From contig CAZHTS010000097.1 in the NCBI GenBank assembly GCA_964535315.1, positions 1 to 16,290 of the forward strand: a DNA stretch of 16,290 nucleotides, given 5' to 3'. Positions within the stretch are counted from its first letter, which is position 1, and each line of letters begins with the position of its first letter. The notes below the pieces were generated by a model. It made no database searches and was not told where the DNA came from. It was given only the letters and a program-made list of their open reading frames with translations. This DNA comes from CAZHTS01 sp964535315 (GTDB lineage Bacteria > Chloroflexota > Anaerolineae > Anaerolineales > Anaerolineaceae). Of this stretch, positions 1 to 6,373 are shown one piece after another. The translations under genes were made by a program, and so were the position numbers.

Positions 1-55
1 GTTTTCCGTCTGGGCTCCAGGCCAGGGTACTGGCCTCACTCGGCAATGCTATTTC
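1..55 (-). pseudogene. WD40/beta-propeller-like coding fragment, cut by window edge and IS end
   Basis: On the minus strand, bases 49 to 2 read ALPSEASTLAWSPDGK with no stop. The WSPDG motif preceded by a hydrophobic strand is typical of a WD40 or TolB-type beta-propeller blade. The frame continues past the left edge. At its other side it meets, at about base 56, the probable terminus of an IS3-family element, so the propeller gene may have been interrupted or 5'-truncated there. Only about 16 codons are visible, so the family call rests on one motif and the state of the gene is an inference. Confidence 0.4.
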
Positions 56-280
56 TGGGGTGGCTGAAAAAAGTGGACACGATTAATGTCCAGAAGGTAA
101 CTCGAACTCAGCGGGGCTGCAATAGCCCAACGTAGAATGCAGACGTTGACGATTGTACCAAACCTCGATGAACTCGAAGATAGTCGTCTTCGCCTCAGCC
201 TTCGTTTCAAAAGGATGATCGGCACATTCTCCTTTCAACGTCGCATGGAAACTCTCCATGGCGGCGTTATCGTAACAATG
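56..280 (-). mobile_element. IS3-family insertion sequence remnant (one end only)
   Basis: The segment holds the C-terminal end of an IS3-family OrfB transposase on the minus strand, followed 3 bases after its stop codon by TGTCCACTTTTTTCAGCC (minus strand). A TGTCCACTTTTT-type sequence just after OrfB is common at IS3-family termini. The outer end is tentatively set at base 56, where the plus strand begins TGGGGTGGC, because IS3 ends usually start with TG. The rest of the element (OrfA, most of OrfB and the other inverted repeat) is missing, with the break at about 278-281. It is a dead remnant, not a mobile copy. Confidence 0.6.
83..280 (-). pseudogene. IS3-family transposase OrfB, C-terminal fragment
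   Basis: Minus-strand translation gives CYDNAAMESFHATLKGE, then a stretch ending in IFEFIEVWYNRQRLHSTLGY and a final SPAEFE before a TAA stop at 85-83. This is the C-terminal third of the DDE integrase core of IS3-family OrfB. The E of the AAMESF motif is the last catalytic acidic residue of the DDE triad; the two Asp residues lie in the missing part. Upstream of the Cys-Tyr-Asp-Asn motif the reading frame stays open but no longer resembles a transposase (IHPPH replaces the usual serine/glycine-rich approach), so the gene is truncated and fused to unrelated sequence. It is non-functional. Confidence 0.8.
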
Positions 281-457
281 GGGTGGATGAATGAAAGTGA
301 GCGTTCCGATACCATCAATCTCAAAAGCCTCATCGACTACTCTTAATAAGCTCCCTTTTACTTCATCATCTAAACCATTTATCCATTTAAAAGGGAAGTA
401 GTTTCCCCAACATGCTGTAATGCTTTGTGAACATATTAGATCTGCATCATAATCATT
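281..457 (-). pseudogene. Broken AT-rich coding remnant of unknown family
   Basis: In the same minus-strand frame as the transposase fragment, the stretch from 457 down to 281 is open for 59 codons and looks like real protein. It contains CSQSITACWGNYFPF, KWINGLDDEVKGSLLRVVDE and AFEIDGIGTLTF. It begins right after an in-frame TGA (460-458) and has no good start codon or ribosome site. It is clearly more AT-rich than the genes to the right. I do not recognise the family. It may be the tail of an acquired gene joined to the transposase by a deletion. The fused open frame is seen directly; that it derives from a gene is inferred. Confidence 0.3.
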
Positions 458-605
458 TCATAATTCATTTTGCCCACTTTGCTGTACCGCTGCCTACGAA
501 ACCCTGCATGATCGATTGCACGCGCCCGCCAAAATTAGCGCCATAGGGATGGCAACGCTTTCACATCCATTGGGGAAGAGCCTTTTCCTCAAGGGGAAGG
601 TCGCA
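458..605. other. Intergenic stretch with no recognised feature
   Basis: This lies downstream of the M28-type hydrolase gene. No open frame with a ribosome site, no RNA gene and no convincing terminator hairpin was found. There is a short imperfect direct repeat built around GGGGAAG (about 573 and 594). Together with 281-457 it forms the spacer between the IS remnant and the first intact gene. Confidence 0.4.
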
Positions 606-1520
606 CTACTTTTTGTCTAAACTCGAATTAAGAATAGCCGTGTTGTCAATCCAATGAATTAACGTGTCCCCGACGGTTTTCAGACTGGCGGGCGAGACTT
701 TGTCGGCCGTATCGGCGGTGGTGTGCCAGTACGGATAGTCAAAGTCGATGATGTCGACGGCCGGGATGCCCTTGCGCGCAAAGGGCAGGTGGTCGTCCAG
801 GATGCGGTATTTTTCTTTGTTGATGAATTGTGCGCCGTATCCCAACGCTTCGGCCGAGCGCCACAATTCGTCGGTTAACTGCCGGTCTGAGTTTTTCTCG
901 CGGTAGACATTGAGGTTGGCGTCTCCGATCATGTCGATCACCACCACGGCATCCGGGCGGCCTGTCAGGCTGTCGGCAAGCGCCTGTGAGCCCAGGATCC
1001 AATCCCAACCGGGAATACTGCCCTGATCTTCGCTGTCGAAGAACACCAGCCAGATTTGTTTATCGCTGGCTGCGGGCAGCACCCGCGCCAGTTCCAGCAG
1101 AACGGCCACGCCGGAAGCGCCGTCGTTGGCGCCCGGCACCGGGTCTTTGTGGCGGGATGGGTCGGGGTCTTTATCGGCCCACTGGCGCGCATCGAAGTGC
1201 GCCCCGAGCACAATCCAGGGTTGGCCGCTGCCGCGTTTGCCAATCACGTTGCGGATGGGCTGGTTCATCAGGCTGGTCTCCTGGATTTCGGTTTGCCAGC
1301 CGGCCTGAAGCAGCTGCGCCTGGATCCATTGCACCGTTTGTTGGTGGGCGCTGCTGCCGGGCAGGCGCGGGCCGAGACTCACCTGATACTCGACATCTTT
1401 CATGGCGCGGTTGCCGTCGAAGGCTGCCCGGGGCGCAAAGAGATTGAACCCACCCGGAATGAGCAGAGCGGCGCTGCCAGCAATTAACACAATCAACAGA
1501 ATGACTTTTTTCTTGTTCAT
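606..1520 (-). CDS. M28-family zinc hydrolase, glutaminyl-peptide cyclotransferase-like
   Basis: This is a 304-aa predicted zinc-dependent hydrolase/cyclase of the M28 fold, either an aminopeptidase or a glutaminyl cyclase that makes N-terminal pyroglutamate. Residues 5-22 form one hydrophobic segment after MNKKK, so it is a signal anchor or uncleaved signal peptide and the enzyme should sit outside the cytoplasmic membrane. Metal-site motifs appear in order: GAHFDAR (H108), GANDGASG (D133), FFDSEDQG (E164/D165), VIDMIGD (D196) and YWHTTADT (H266). The D243-H244-LPFARKGIP stretch and the WHT motif are closer to glutaminyl cyclases than to classical aminopeptidases. It starts 5 bases after the trmFO stop, with no clear Shine-Dalgarno of its own, so it is probably translated by coupling. 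The substrate is not evident. Confidence 0.85.
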   Translation of the reverse strand: MNKKKVILLIVLIAGSAALLIPGGFNLFAPRAAFDGNRAMKDVEYQVSLGPRLPGSSAHQQTVQWIQAQLLQAGWQTEIQETSLMNQPIRNVIGKRGSGQPWIVLGAHFDARQWADKDPDPSRHKDPVPGANDGASGVAVLLELARVLPAASDKQIWLVFFDSEDQGSIPGWDWILGSQALADSLTGRPDAVVVIDMIGDANLNVYREKNSDRQLTDELWRSAEALGYGAQFINKEKYRILDDHLPFARKGIPAVDIIDFDYPYWHTTADTADKVSPASLKTVGDTLIHWIDNTAILNSSLDKK

Positions 1521-1525
1521 ACAGC

Positions 1526-2878
1526 TTATGCCAGGGAATGATGTTGCAAGAATGTTTCCAGATCGGTCAGGGCGCGCTGGACGTATTGAGCGGCCCGCTC
1601 CCGTTTGGCCTTAGGGAGCGCCGGCAAGGGCGGGAGGATGCCAAAATTGGCCTTCATCGGTTGAAAATCGGCCAGGCCGGCGTGGGTGATGTAATTGCAC
1701 AACGCCCCGATCATGGTGGTGAGCGGCAGGGTGAGCGGCCGCCGGCCCTGTAACAGGCGGGCGGCGTTGATCCCGGCCAGTTGCCCGGTGGCGATGTTGC
1801 CCATGTACCCTTCTACGCCGGTGATCTGCCCGGCAAAGAAAATGTCGGCGTAGGCGCGCATTTGCAGCGTGGGTTGCAGGAGCAGCGGAGAGGCGATGAA
1901 CGTGTTGCGGTGCATCTGGCCGTAGCGAACGAATTCGGCCTGTTCCAGGCCGGGGATCAGGCGCAGGACGCGTTTTTGTTCGGAGAAGGTCAGATTGGTT
2001 TGGAAACCAACCAGGTTGTACAGGTCGCCGGCCAACGTATCCTGGCGCAGTTGCACCACGGCGTAGGGGCCGCGGCCGGTGTGCGGGTCGTGCAGACCGA
2101 TGGGGCGCAGTGGGCCAAAGGCCAGGGCGCGCGGGCTGCGGCTGGCCAGCACCTCGACCGGCAGGCAGCCCTCGAAATATTCTTTGGCCCCGGCCTGCAC
2201 CCCGGATAGCAGCGGCGTTTCACACTCGTGCAATTTGATACGTTCGGCCGTGCGCAGGGCCTCGACCAGGGTCTCGTACTGCTGGCGATCCAGCGGGCAG
2301 TTGATGTAATCGCCTTCGTTTTCTTCGCCGCGGGCGTAACGCGAGGCGCGAAAGGCTATTTGCATATTGATCGAGTCGCGGGTCACGATGGGGGCGATGG
2401 CGTCATAAAAAAACAGGCTGTTCTGGCCGCTCAACGCCTGGATCGATTGGCTCAACGAAGGCGAGGTCAGCGGGCCCGAAGCGATGATCACCGTCCCGCT
2501 GGGTGGGATTTCCTTGACTTCCTGGCGGACGAGGGTGATGTTGGCATGGCTGCTGATGGCGGCGGTGACGCTTTGGGCAAAGGCCTGGCGGTCAACGGCC
2601 AGGGCGCCGCCGGCCGGCAGGGCCGTCTTTTCGGCGCAATCTAACAACAAGGAGCCGATGCGGCGCATCTCTGCCTTGAGCAGACCCGAGGCGCGATCCG
2701 CCAGGTTGGAACCCAGCGAGTTCGAGCAAACCAGTTCGGCCAGATCAGAACTGACGTGGGCGCCGGTCGACGGGTGCGGGCGCATTTCGTAGAGGGTGAC
2801 TTTGATTCCTTGTTGGGCGGCCTGCCAGGCAGCCTCGCTGCCGGCCAGCCCGCCGCCGATGACAATCAATTCTGCCAT
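1526..2878 (-). CDS. trmFO: Folate/FAD-dependent tRNA (uracil-54-C5)-methyltransferase TrmFO
   Basis: This enzyme makes ribothymidine (m5U54) in the T-loop of tRNAs in the cytoplasm, using 5,10-methylenetetrahydrofolate as carbon donor and reduced FAD. The protein opens with a Rossmann FAD motif (VIGGGLAGSEAAWQAA, residues 6-21). It then shows the TrmFO hallmarks: ELVCSNSL with C51, NCPLDRQQYE, YFEGCLPVEV with the second conserved Cys, FGPLRPIGL, VVQLRQD, LYNLVGFQTNL, EFVRYGQMHRNTF, and a C-terminal FAD-site stretch GNIATGQLAG. The length of 450 aa is normal. The start at 2878 was chosen because the Rossmann strand follows at once and GGAAAAG sits 4 bases upstream; the frame is open 30 codons further up, but that part covers the rpoN promoter region. 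A TAAAAT box (2910-2915, minus strand) could be its -10, without a good -35. Confidence 0.95.
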   Translation of the reverse strand: MAELIVIGGGLAGSEAAWQAAQQGIKVTLYEMRPHPSTGAHVSSDLAELVCSNSLGSNLADRASGLLKAEMRRIGSLLLDCAEKTALPAGGALAVDRQAFAQSVTAAISSHANITLVRQEVKEIPPSGTVIIASGPLTSPSLSQSIQALSGQNSLFFYDAIAPIVTRDSINMQIAFRASRYARGEENEGDYINCPLDRQQYETLVEALRTAERIKLHECETPLLSGVQAGAKEYFEGCLPVEVLASRSPRALAFGPLRPIGLHDPHTGRGPYAVVQLRQDTLAGDLYNLVGFQTNLTFSEQKRVLRLIPGLEQAEFVRYGQMHRNTFIASPLLLQPTLQMRAYADIFFAGQITGVEGYMGNIATGQLAGINAARLLQGRRPLTLPLTTMIGALCNYITHAGLADFQPMKANFGILPPLPALPKAKRERAAQYVQRALTDLETFLQHHSLA

Positions 2879-2937
2879 GATCTTTTCCGGTGATACAGGT
2901 CTTGTTTCGATTTTACCACTGTCGATTGAATTTAACC

Positions 2938-2954
2938 TGGCACAAAACTTGCAA
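2938..2954 (+). promoter_or_regulatory. Sigma-54 (-24/-12) promoter in front of rpoN
   Basis: The sequence TGGCAC-N5-TTGC (2938-2943 and 2949-2952, followed by AA) has the exact element composition and spacing of the sigma-54 consensus TGGCACG-N4-TTGCW; only the G after TGGCAC is replaced by A. The transcription start would be near 2964, giving a leader of about 30 bases before the rpoN start at 2995 that still contains its ribosome site. The downstream genes (rpoN, kinase, AAA+ activator) are the proteins needed to fire such a promoter, so positive autoregulation is implied. Confidence 0.75.
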
Positions 2955-2977
2955 CGCATGGAGTACACGACTATACT
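2949..2977 (+). promoter_or_regulatory. Possible sigma-70 promoter overlapping the sigma-54 promoter
   Basis: TTGCAA (2949-2954) and TATACT (2972-2977) are separated by exactly 17 bases and match the housekeeping consensus at 4 and 5 of 6 positions. The -35 box is the same TTGCA as the -12 element of the sigma-54 promoter, so the two holoenzymes could not bind together. Initiation would be near 2984, leaving a leader of only 5-11 bases that lacks most of the ribosome site. If real, it would give low basal expression; it may be coincidental. Confidence 0.4.
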
Positions 2978-2994
2978 AACACAGGGTGATGGCT

Positions 2995-4398
2995 ATGTTC
3001 CAGTTTCACTATCAATCCTTAAGACCCATGACCACGGCCCATCTGGCGCAGACGATGTCGCTATTGATGTTGACCGCCGAAGAATTACACCAGCAGATTG
3101 AGGCTGAACTGGCGGCCAACCCCGCCCTGGAATTATTGGAGGAGCGGCGCTGCCCGACCTGTCATCGCCCGCTGCCGTCCAGGGGCGTCTGCCCGGTATG
3201 CAGCCAGCCCCGGCCGGGCCAGGCGGACGAGCCGGTCGTTTTCGTCTCGCAGCGTGAAGATTTTGGCGGCGGCGACCTGCGCCGGGTGGAAGACGCCCCC
3301 GAGGACAATTACACGGTTGAGACGGAAGATTTGCCGACCCACGTTTTACGCCAGGTGGCGCTGGATCTGGCGCCGGAAGACCGGCCGTTGGCAGCCTATC
3401 TGTTGACTCACCTGGACGACGATGGTTTTTTGACCACCACGCTGCTTGAAGTGGCGCGTTATTTTCACACTTCGCTTGAGCGGGTTGGGCGTATCCAGCA
3501 GATGATCCAACGCGCCGACCCGGTGGGGGTGGGATCGCTGACGCCCCAGGAGGCGCTGCTGGTGCAGCTTGAGGTGTTGGCCGAGACCCAGCCGGTGCCC
3601 GAACTGGCGGCAGTGGTAATCCGTGAAGGGATGGATTTGCTCAGTCACCGCCAGTACGCCGAGTTGATGCGGCAGTTGCACATCGATCAGGCAGAACTCC
3701 AGCAGATCGTGCGTTTTATCAGCGAAAACCTGAACCCGTACCCGGCGCGAGCGCATTGGGAAGAAGGACGGCAGGCGCCGCCGGAGGGCGGTATGGTGTA
3801 TCATCGCCCGGATATTGTGATTGGTTATTTGAACGACGACCCCGCCAACGCATTGTCGGTCGAGATTATTATGCCGCTGCACGGGACGTTGCGGGTCAAC
3901 CCTCTGTATCGCCAGGTGGTGCAGCAGGCCGACGAGGAGAAGCGTGAGGCCTGGCGCGGCGACCTGGAACGAGCGGCGCTGTTTGTCAAATGCTTGCAGC
4001 AGCGCAACCATACCATACTGCGCCTGATGCAGCGGGTGGCGCAGTTGCAGCGTTCGTTCATCGTGGGCGGGGAAAAGCACCTCAAATCGATCACCCGGGC
4101 GCAACTGGCCGAAGAGTTGCAGGTACACGAGTCGACCGTCTCGCGGGCGGTCGCCAATAAGGCGGTACAATTGCCCAACGGCCGTATTGTGCCGCTGGCT
4201 AACTTTTTTGATCGCAATTTAAATGTACGTACCGTCTTGTGTGAAATTGTGGCGCGCGAGACGCACCCGTTGAGCGACAGCGAACTGGCGCTCTTGCTGG
4301 CCAAAGAAGGTTTCCCCGTTGCCCGCCGGACGGTGGCGAAATATCGCGCCATGTCTGGAATTCTGCCGGCTCATTTACGCCGCCCTCTGACTCCATGA
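2995..4398 (+). CDS. rpoN: RNA polymerase sigma-54 factor RpoN
   Basis: This sigma subunit directs RNA polymerase to -24/-12 promoters and needs an AAA+ activator to open DNA. Region I is at residues 3-50 (FHYQSLRPMTTAHLAQTMSL, then an EL.ANPALELLE helix end). A Cys4 motif follows, CPTC-x9-CPVC (C53, C56, C66, C69), then the acidic region II and the core-binding domain. The HTH is LAEELQVHESTVSRAVANK. The RpoN box ARRTVAKYR (443-451), which reads the -24 element, is intact. The length of 467 aa is near that of enteric RpoN. The ATG at 2995 was chosen because AGGGTG (2983-2988) lies 6 bases upstream; GTG 2986 or ATG 2989 are alternatives. The Cys4 insertion is unlike enteric RpoN. It is the first gene of an operon with its own sensor kinase and activator. 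Confidence 0.95.
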   Translation: MFQFHYQSLRPMTTAHLAQTMSLLMLTAEELHQQIEAELAANPALELLEERRCPTCHRPLPSRGVCPVCSQPRPGQADEPVVFVSQREDFGGGDLRRVEDAPEDNYTVETEDLPTHVLRQVALDLAPEDRPLAAYLLTHLDDDGFLTTTLLEVARYFHTSLERVGRIQQMIQRADPVGVGSLTPQEALLVQLEVLAETQPVPELAAVVIREGMDLLSHRQYAELMRQLHIDQAELQQIVRFISENLNPYPARAHWEEGRQAPPEGGMVYHRPDIVIGYLNDDPANALSVEIIMPLHGTLRVNPLYRQVVQQADEEKREAWRGDLERAALFVKCLQQRNHTILRLMQRVAQLQRSFIVGGEKHLKSITRAQLAEELQVHESTVSRAVANKAVQLPNGRIVPLANFFDRNLNVRTVLCEIVARETHPLSDSELALLLAKEGFPVARRTVAKYRAMSGILPAHLRRPLTP

Positions 4399-4399
4399 A

Positions 4400-6373
4400 A
4401 TGATGACGCCTGTAACCTCTTCTCTGGCCGCGTTGTGGCGGGCCAAAACGCCGGGTCTGGAGGCGTTCGATACATTGTTAAATCTGATGCCGCAGGCGAC
4501 GGTGTTGGTCGATCGTTTGCGCGGCACGATTGTGGGCGCCAACAGCGCCCTGCTGCAATTGACCGCCTTTACCCAGACCGAACTGGCCGGCCAACCGCTG
4601 GTCATGTTGTTGCCGGACGTGACGTTGAGCCAGGCGGACGGCAGTCTAAACGCCGGGCAGCGCTTGAACCGGCGCAAACGCGAGACGTTGGCGGTGTCCA
4701 TTAAAGCCACCGCCCTGGATACAATGCAGCAATGGTATGCGTTGAGCATTGTCCCGCTGGCGCAGCCGTCGCAAGGGCTGGCGAGTTGGGAAGAGCGTTT
4801 CATCCACCACATCTTTCTGCCATCCATCTCGGCGGTAGACCAGGATCTGTTGCCGGCGTTGACGCGCGTCCTCCGCCCCGCCGCCGATTTCCTGGGCACC
4901 GATTTGCTTTGCATCTATCAGGCGGATGAGGCGTACCCGCGCTTGAAGAAGATTGTAAGCTGCGAGGGCGATGCGGTGTTCCCGGACGAAATCCCCTCCA
5001 CAGATTTGGGCCGGCTGGCGGCGCGCACCATCTGGATGCCGGGCCGGCGGGTGATGACCGAGATTCATCGCCAGGCGCGCATTGCGGGGTTGAGCTACGT
5101 GGCCTCGCTGCCGCTGGGAGAGGAAGGCGCATATTCTGGCCTGCTGGTGGTTGGGGAACGCAGCCGCCCTCCTGCCGATAAGTTGATGGCCGTGTTGGAG
5201 ACGTTGGCCAGGTATCTGGAAGCCATGATCCGCCAGGGGATTCTGGCCGATTCGCTGCACCGGGGCGCCGATACGGCGCAGCGCCGCATCGCCGTTCTGG
5301 CGGAAATCGTCGAAAACGCACAGCAAGGGGTGTTGGTGTTGGGGCCGGATTTCTGTGTGCGCGAACTCAACCCGGCGGCGGAGTGGATGTTGGGCTATGC
5401 TCAAACCGAGATCGAAGGCCAGCCGGCGGAAAATATTCTGGTGGGCGTTGACCGCCTGCTGCCCGCCCTGGAAGTGGCCGTGCAGGGGGTGGCCACCCAT
5501 AACCTGGGAAATGTCTCTCTGCACCGTAGAACCGGGCAGACCTTCCCGGCCAGTATTCAGATCTACCCGGTGCTTCACGGCGAGAGCCCGCTGGCCATCC
5601 TGGTGTTGATCAGCGATGTCAGCGAGCACGAACAGATTCGGGAGCGTACCCAGCAGTTGGAGCAGCGCGCCATCCTGGGCGAGTTTACAGCCGTGTTTGC
5701 CCACGAAGTGCGTAACCCGATCAACAATATTTCCACCGGCATTCAATTGCTGGCCAGCCTGCTGCCTGCGGAAGACGCCAATCAGGATATCCTCAACCGC
5801 ATTCAGGGTGACTGTACCCGCCTGACGCATCTGATGGAGTCGGTGCTGGCTTTTTCCAAGCCAATGGCGCACCAGTTTGAGGCGGTGGACGTGGGCATGC
5901 TGCTGCAACGTTTGTTGGATCGCTGGCGCCCGCGCCTGGCGCGGGATAACGTCAGGCATTTCTTCCAGATAGACGCCGCCACCCCGCAGGTGGTCGGCGA
6001 TCCACGGGCGCTGGATCAGGTGTTTACCAACCTGATCAGCAACGCCCTGGATGCGATGCGCAAGACCGAGGGCGGCACCCTCGCCGTGCGGGTGACGCCC
6101 AACAACAGCATCCCCAACCGGCCGCAGGTGGAGGTGACCGTATCGGATAACGGCACCGGCATTGCCGATGATATTCGCGACCGCATTTTTGAACCCTTCG
6201 TGACCACCAACCCGCATGGCACAGGGTTGGGATTGCCCATCATCAAACGGATTATCACCGGGCACCAGGGCAGTATCAGCGTCAATAGTTTTCCGGGGGG
6301 GACGGTTTTTCACGTATTCTTGCCGGCAGTGATAGGAGAGGCATATGGCAACAACCATCTTGATCGTGGATGA
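4400..6373 (+). CDS. Soluble PAS-GAF-PAS sensor histidine kinase (NtrB-like)
   Basis: This 657-aa kinase most likely phosphorylates the response regulator encoded by the overlapping next gene. Domains in order: PAS (about 22-118), a GAF-like region (about 140-285), a second PAS (about 300-408), HisKA with the H-box FAHEVRNPI (H435), and HATPase_c with the N-box around N548 (VFTNLISNALDAM), the G1 box DNGTGIAD, an F-box-like FEPFVTT and the G2 box GTGLGLPI. There is no signal peptide or membrane segment, so it should sense an intracellular cue. No haem, flavin or metal ligand motif stands out in the PAS domains. The gene starts 1 base after the rpoN stop (two tandem ATGs at 4400 and 4403) without a good Shine-Dalgarno, which suggests translational coupling with rpoN. 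Confidence 0.93.
   Translation: MMTPVTSSLAALWRAKTPGLEAFDTLLNLMPQATVLVDRLRGTIVGANSALLQLTAFTQTELAGQPLVMLLPDVTLSQADGSLNAGQRLNRRKRETLAVSIKATALDTMQQWYALSIVPLAQPSQGLASWEERFIHHIFLPSISAVDQDLLPALTRVLRPAADFLGTDLLCIYQADEAYPRLKKIVSCEGDAVFPDEIPSTDLGRLAARTIWMPGRRVMTEIHRQARIAGLSYVASLPLGEEGAYSGLLVVGERSRPPADKLMAVLETLARYLEAMIRQGILADSLHRGADTAQRRIAVLAEIVENAQQGVLVLGPDFCVRELNPAAEWMLGYAQTEIEGQPAENILVGVDRLLPALEVAVQGVATHNLGNVSLHRRTGQTFPASIQIYPVLHGESPLAILVLISDVSEHEQIRERTQQLEQRAILGEFTAVFAHEVRNPINNISTGIQLLASLLPAEDANQDILNRIQGDCTRLTHLMESVLAFSKPMAHQFEAVDVGMLLQRLLDRWRPRLARDNVRHFFQIDAATPQVVGDPRALDQVFTNLISNALDAMRKTEGGTLAVRVTPNNSIPNRPQVEVTVSDNGTGIADDIRDRIFEPFVTTNPHGTGLGLPIIKRIITGHQGSISVNSFPGGTVFHVFLPAVIGEAYGNNHLDRG

Noticed and set aside
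137..346. 69-aa plus-strand open frame at the left edge
   Set aside because: The opposite strand encodes the recognisable IS3 transposase C-terminus, so this is its antisense shadow.
2879..2968. 30-codon N-terminal extension of trmFO
   Set aside because: TrmFO proteins begin right before the Rossmann strand, which matches the ATG at 2878 with a purine-rich site upstream; the extension covers the rpoN promoter region.
6217..6230. TGGCAC-AGGG-TTGG inside the kinase gene as a third sigma-54 promoter
   Set aside because: The spacer is one base short and the invariant GC of the -12 element is GG; it also lies within the coding sequence of the kinase ATPase domain.
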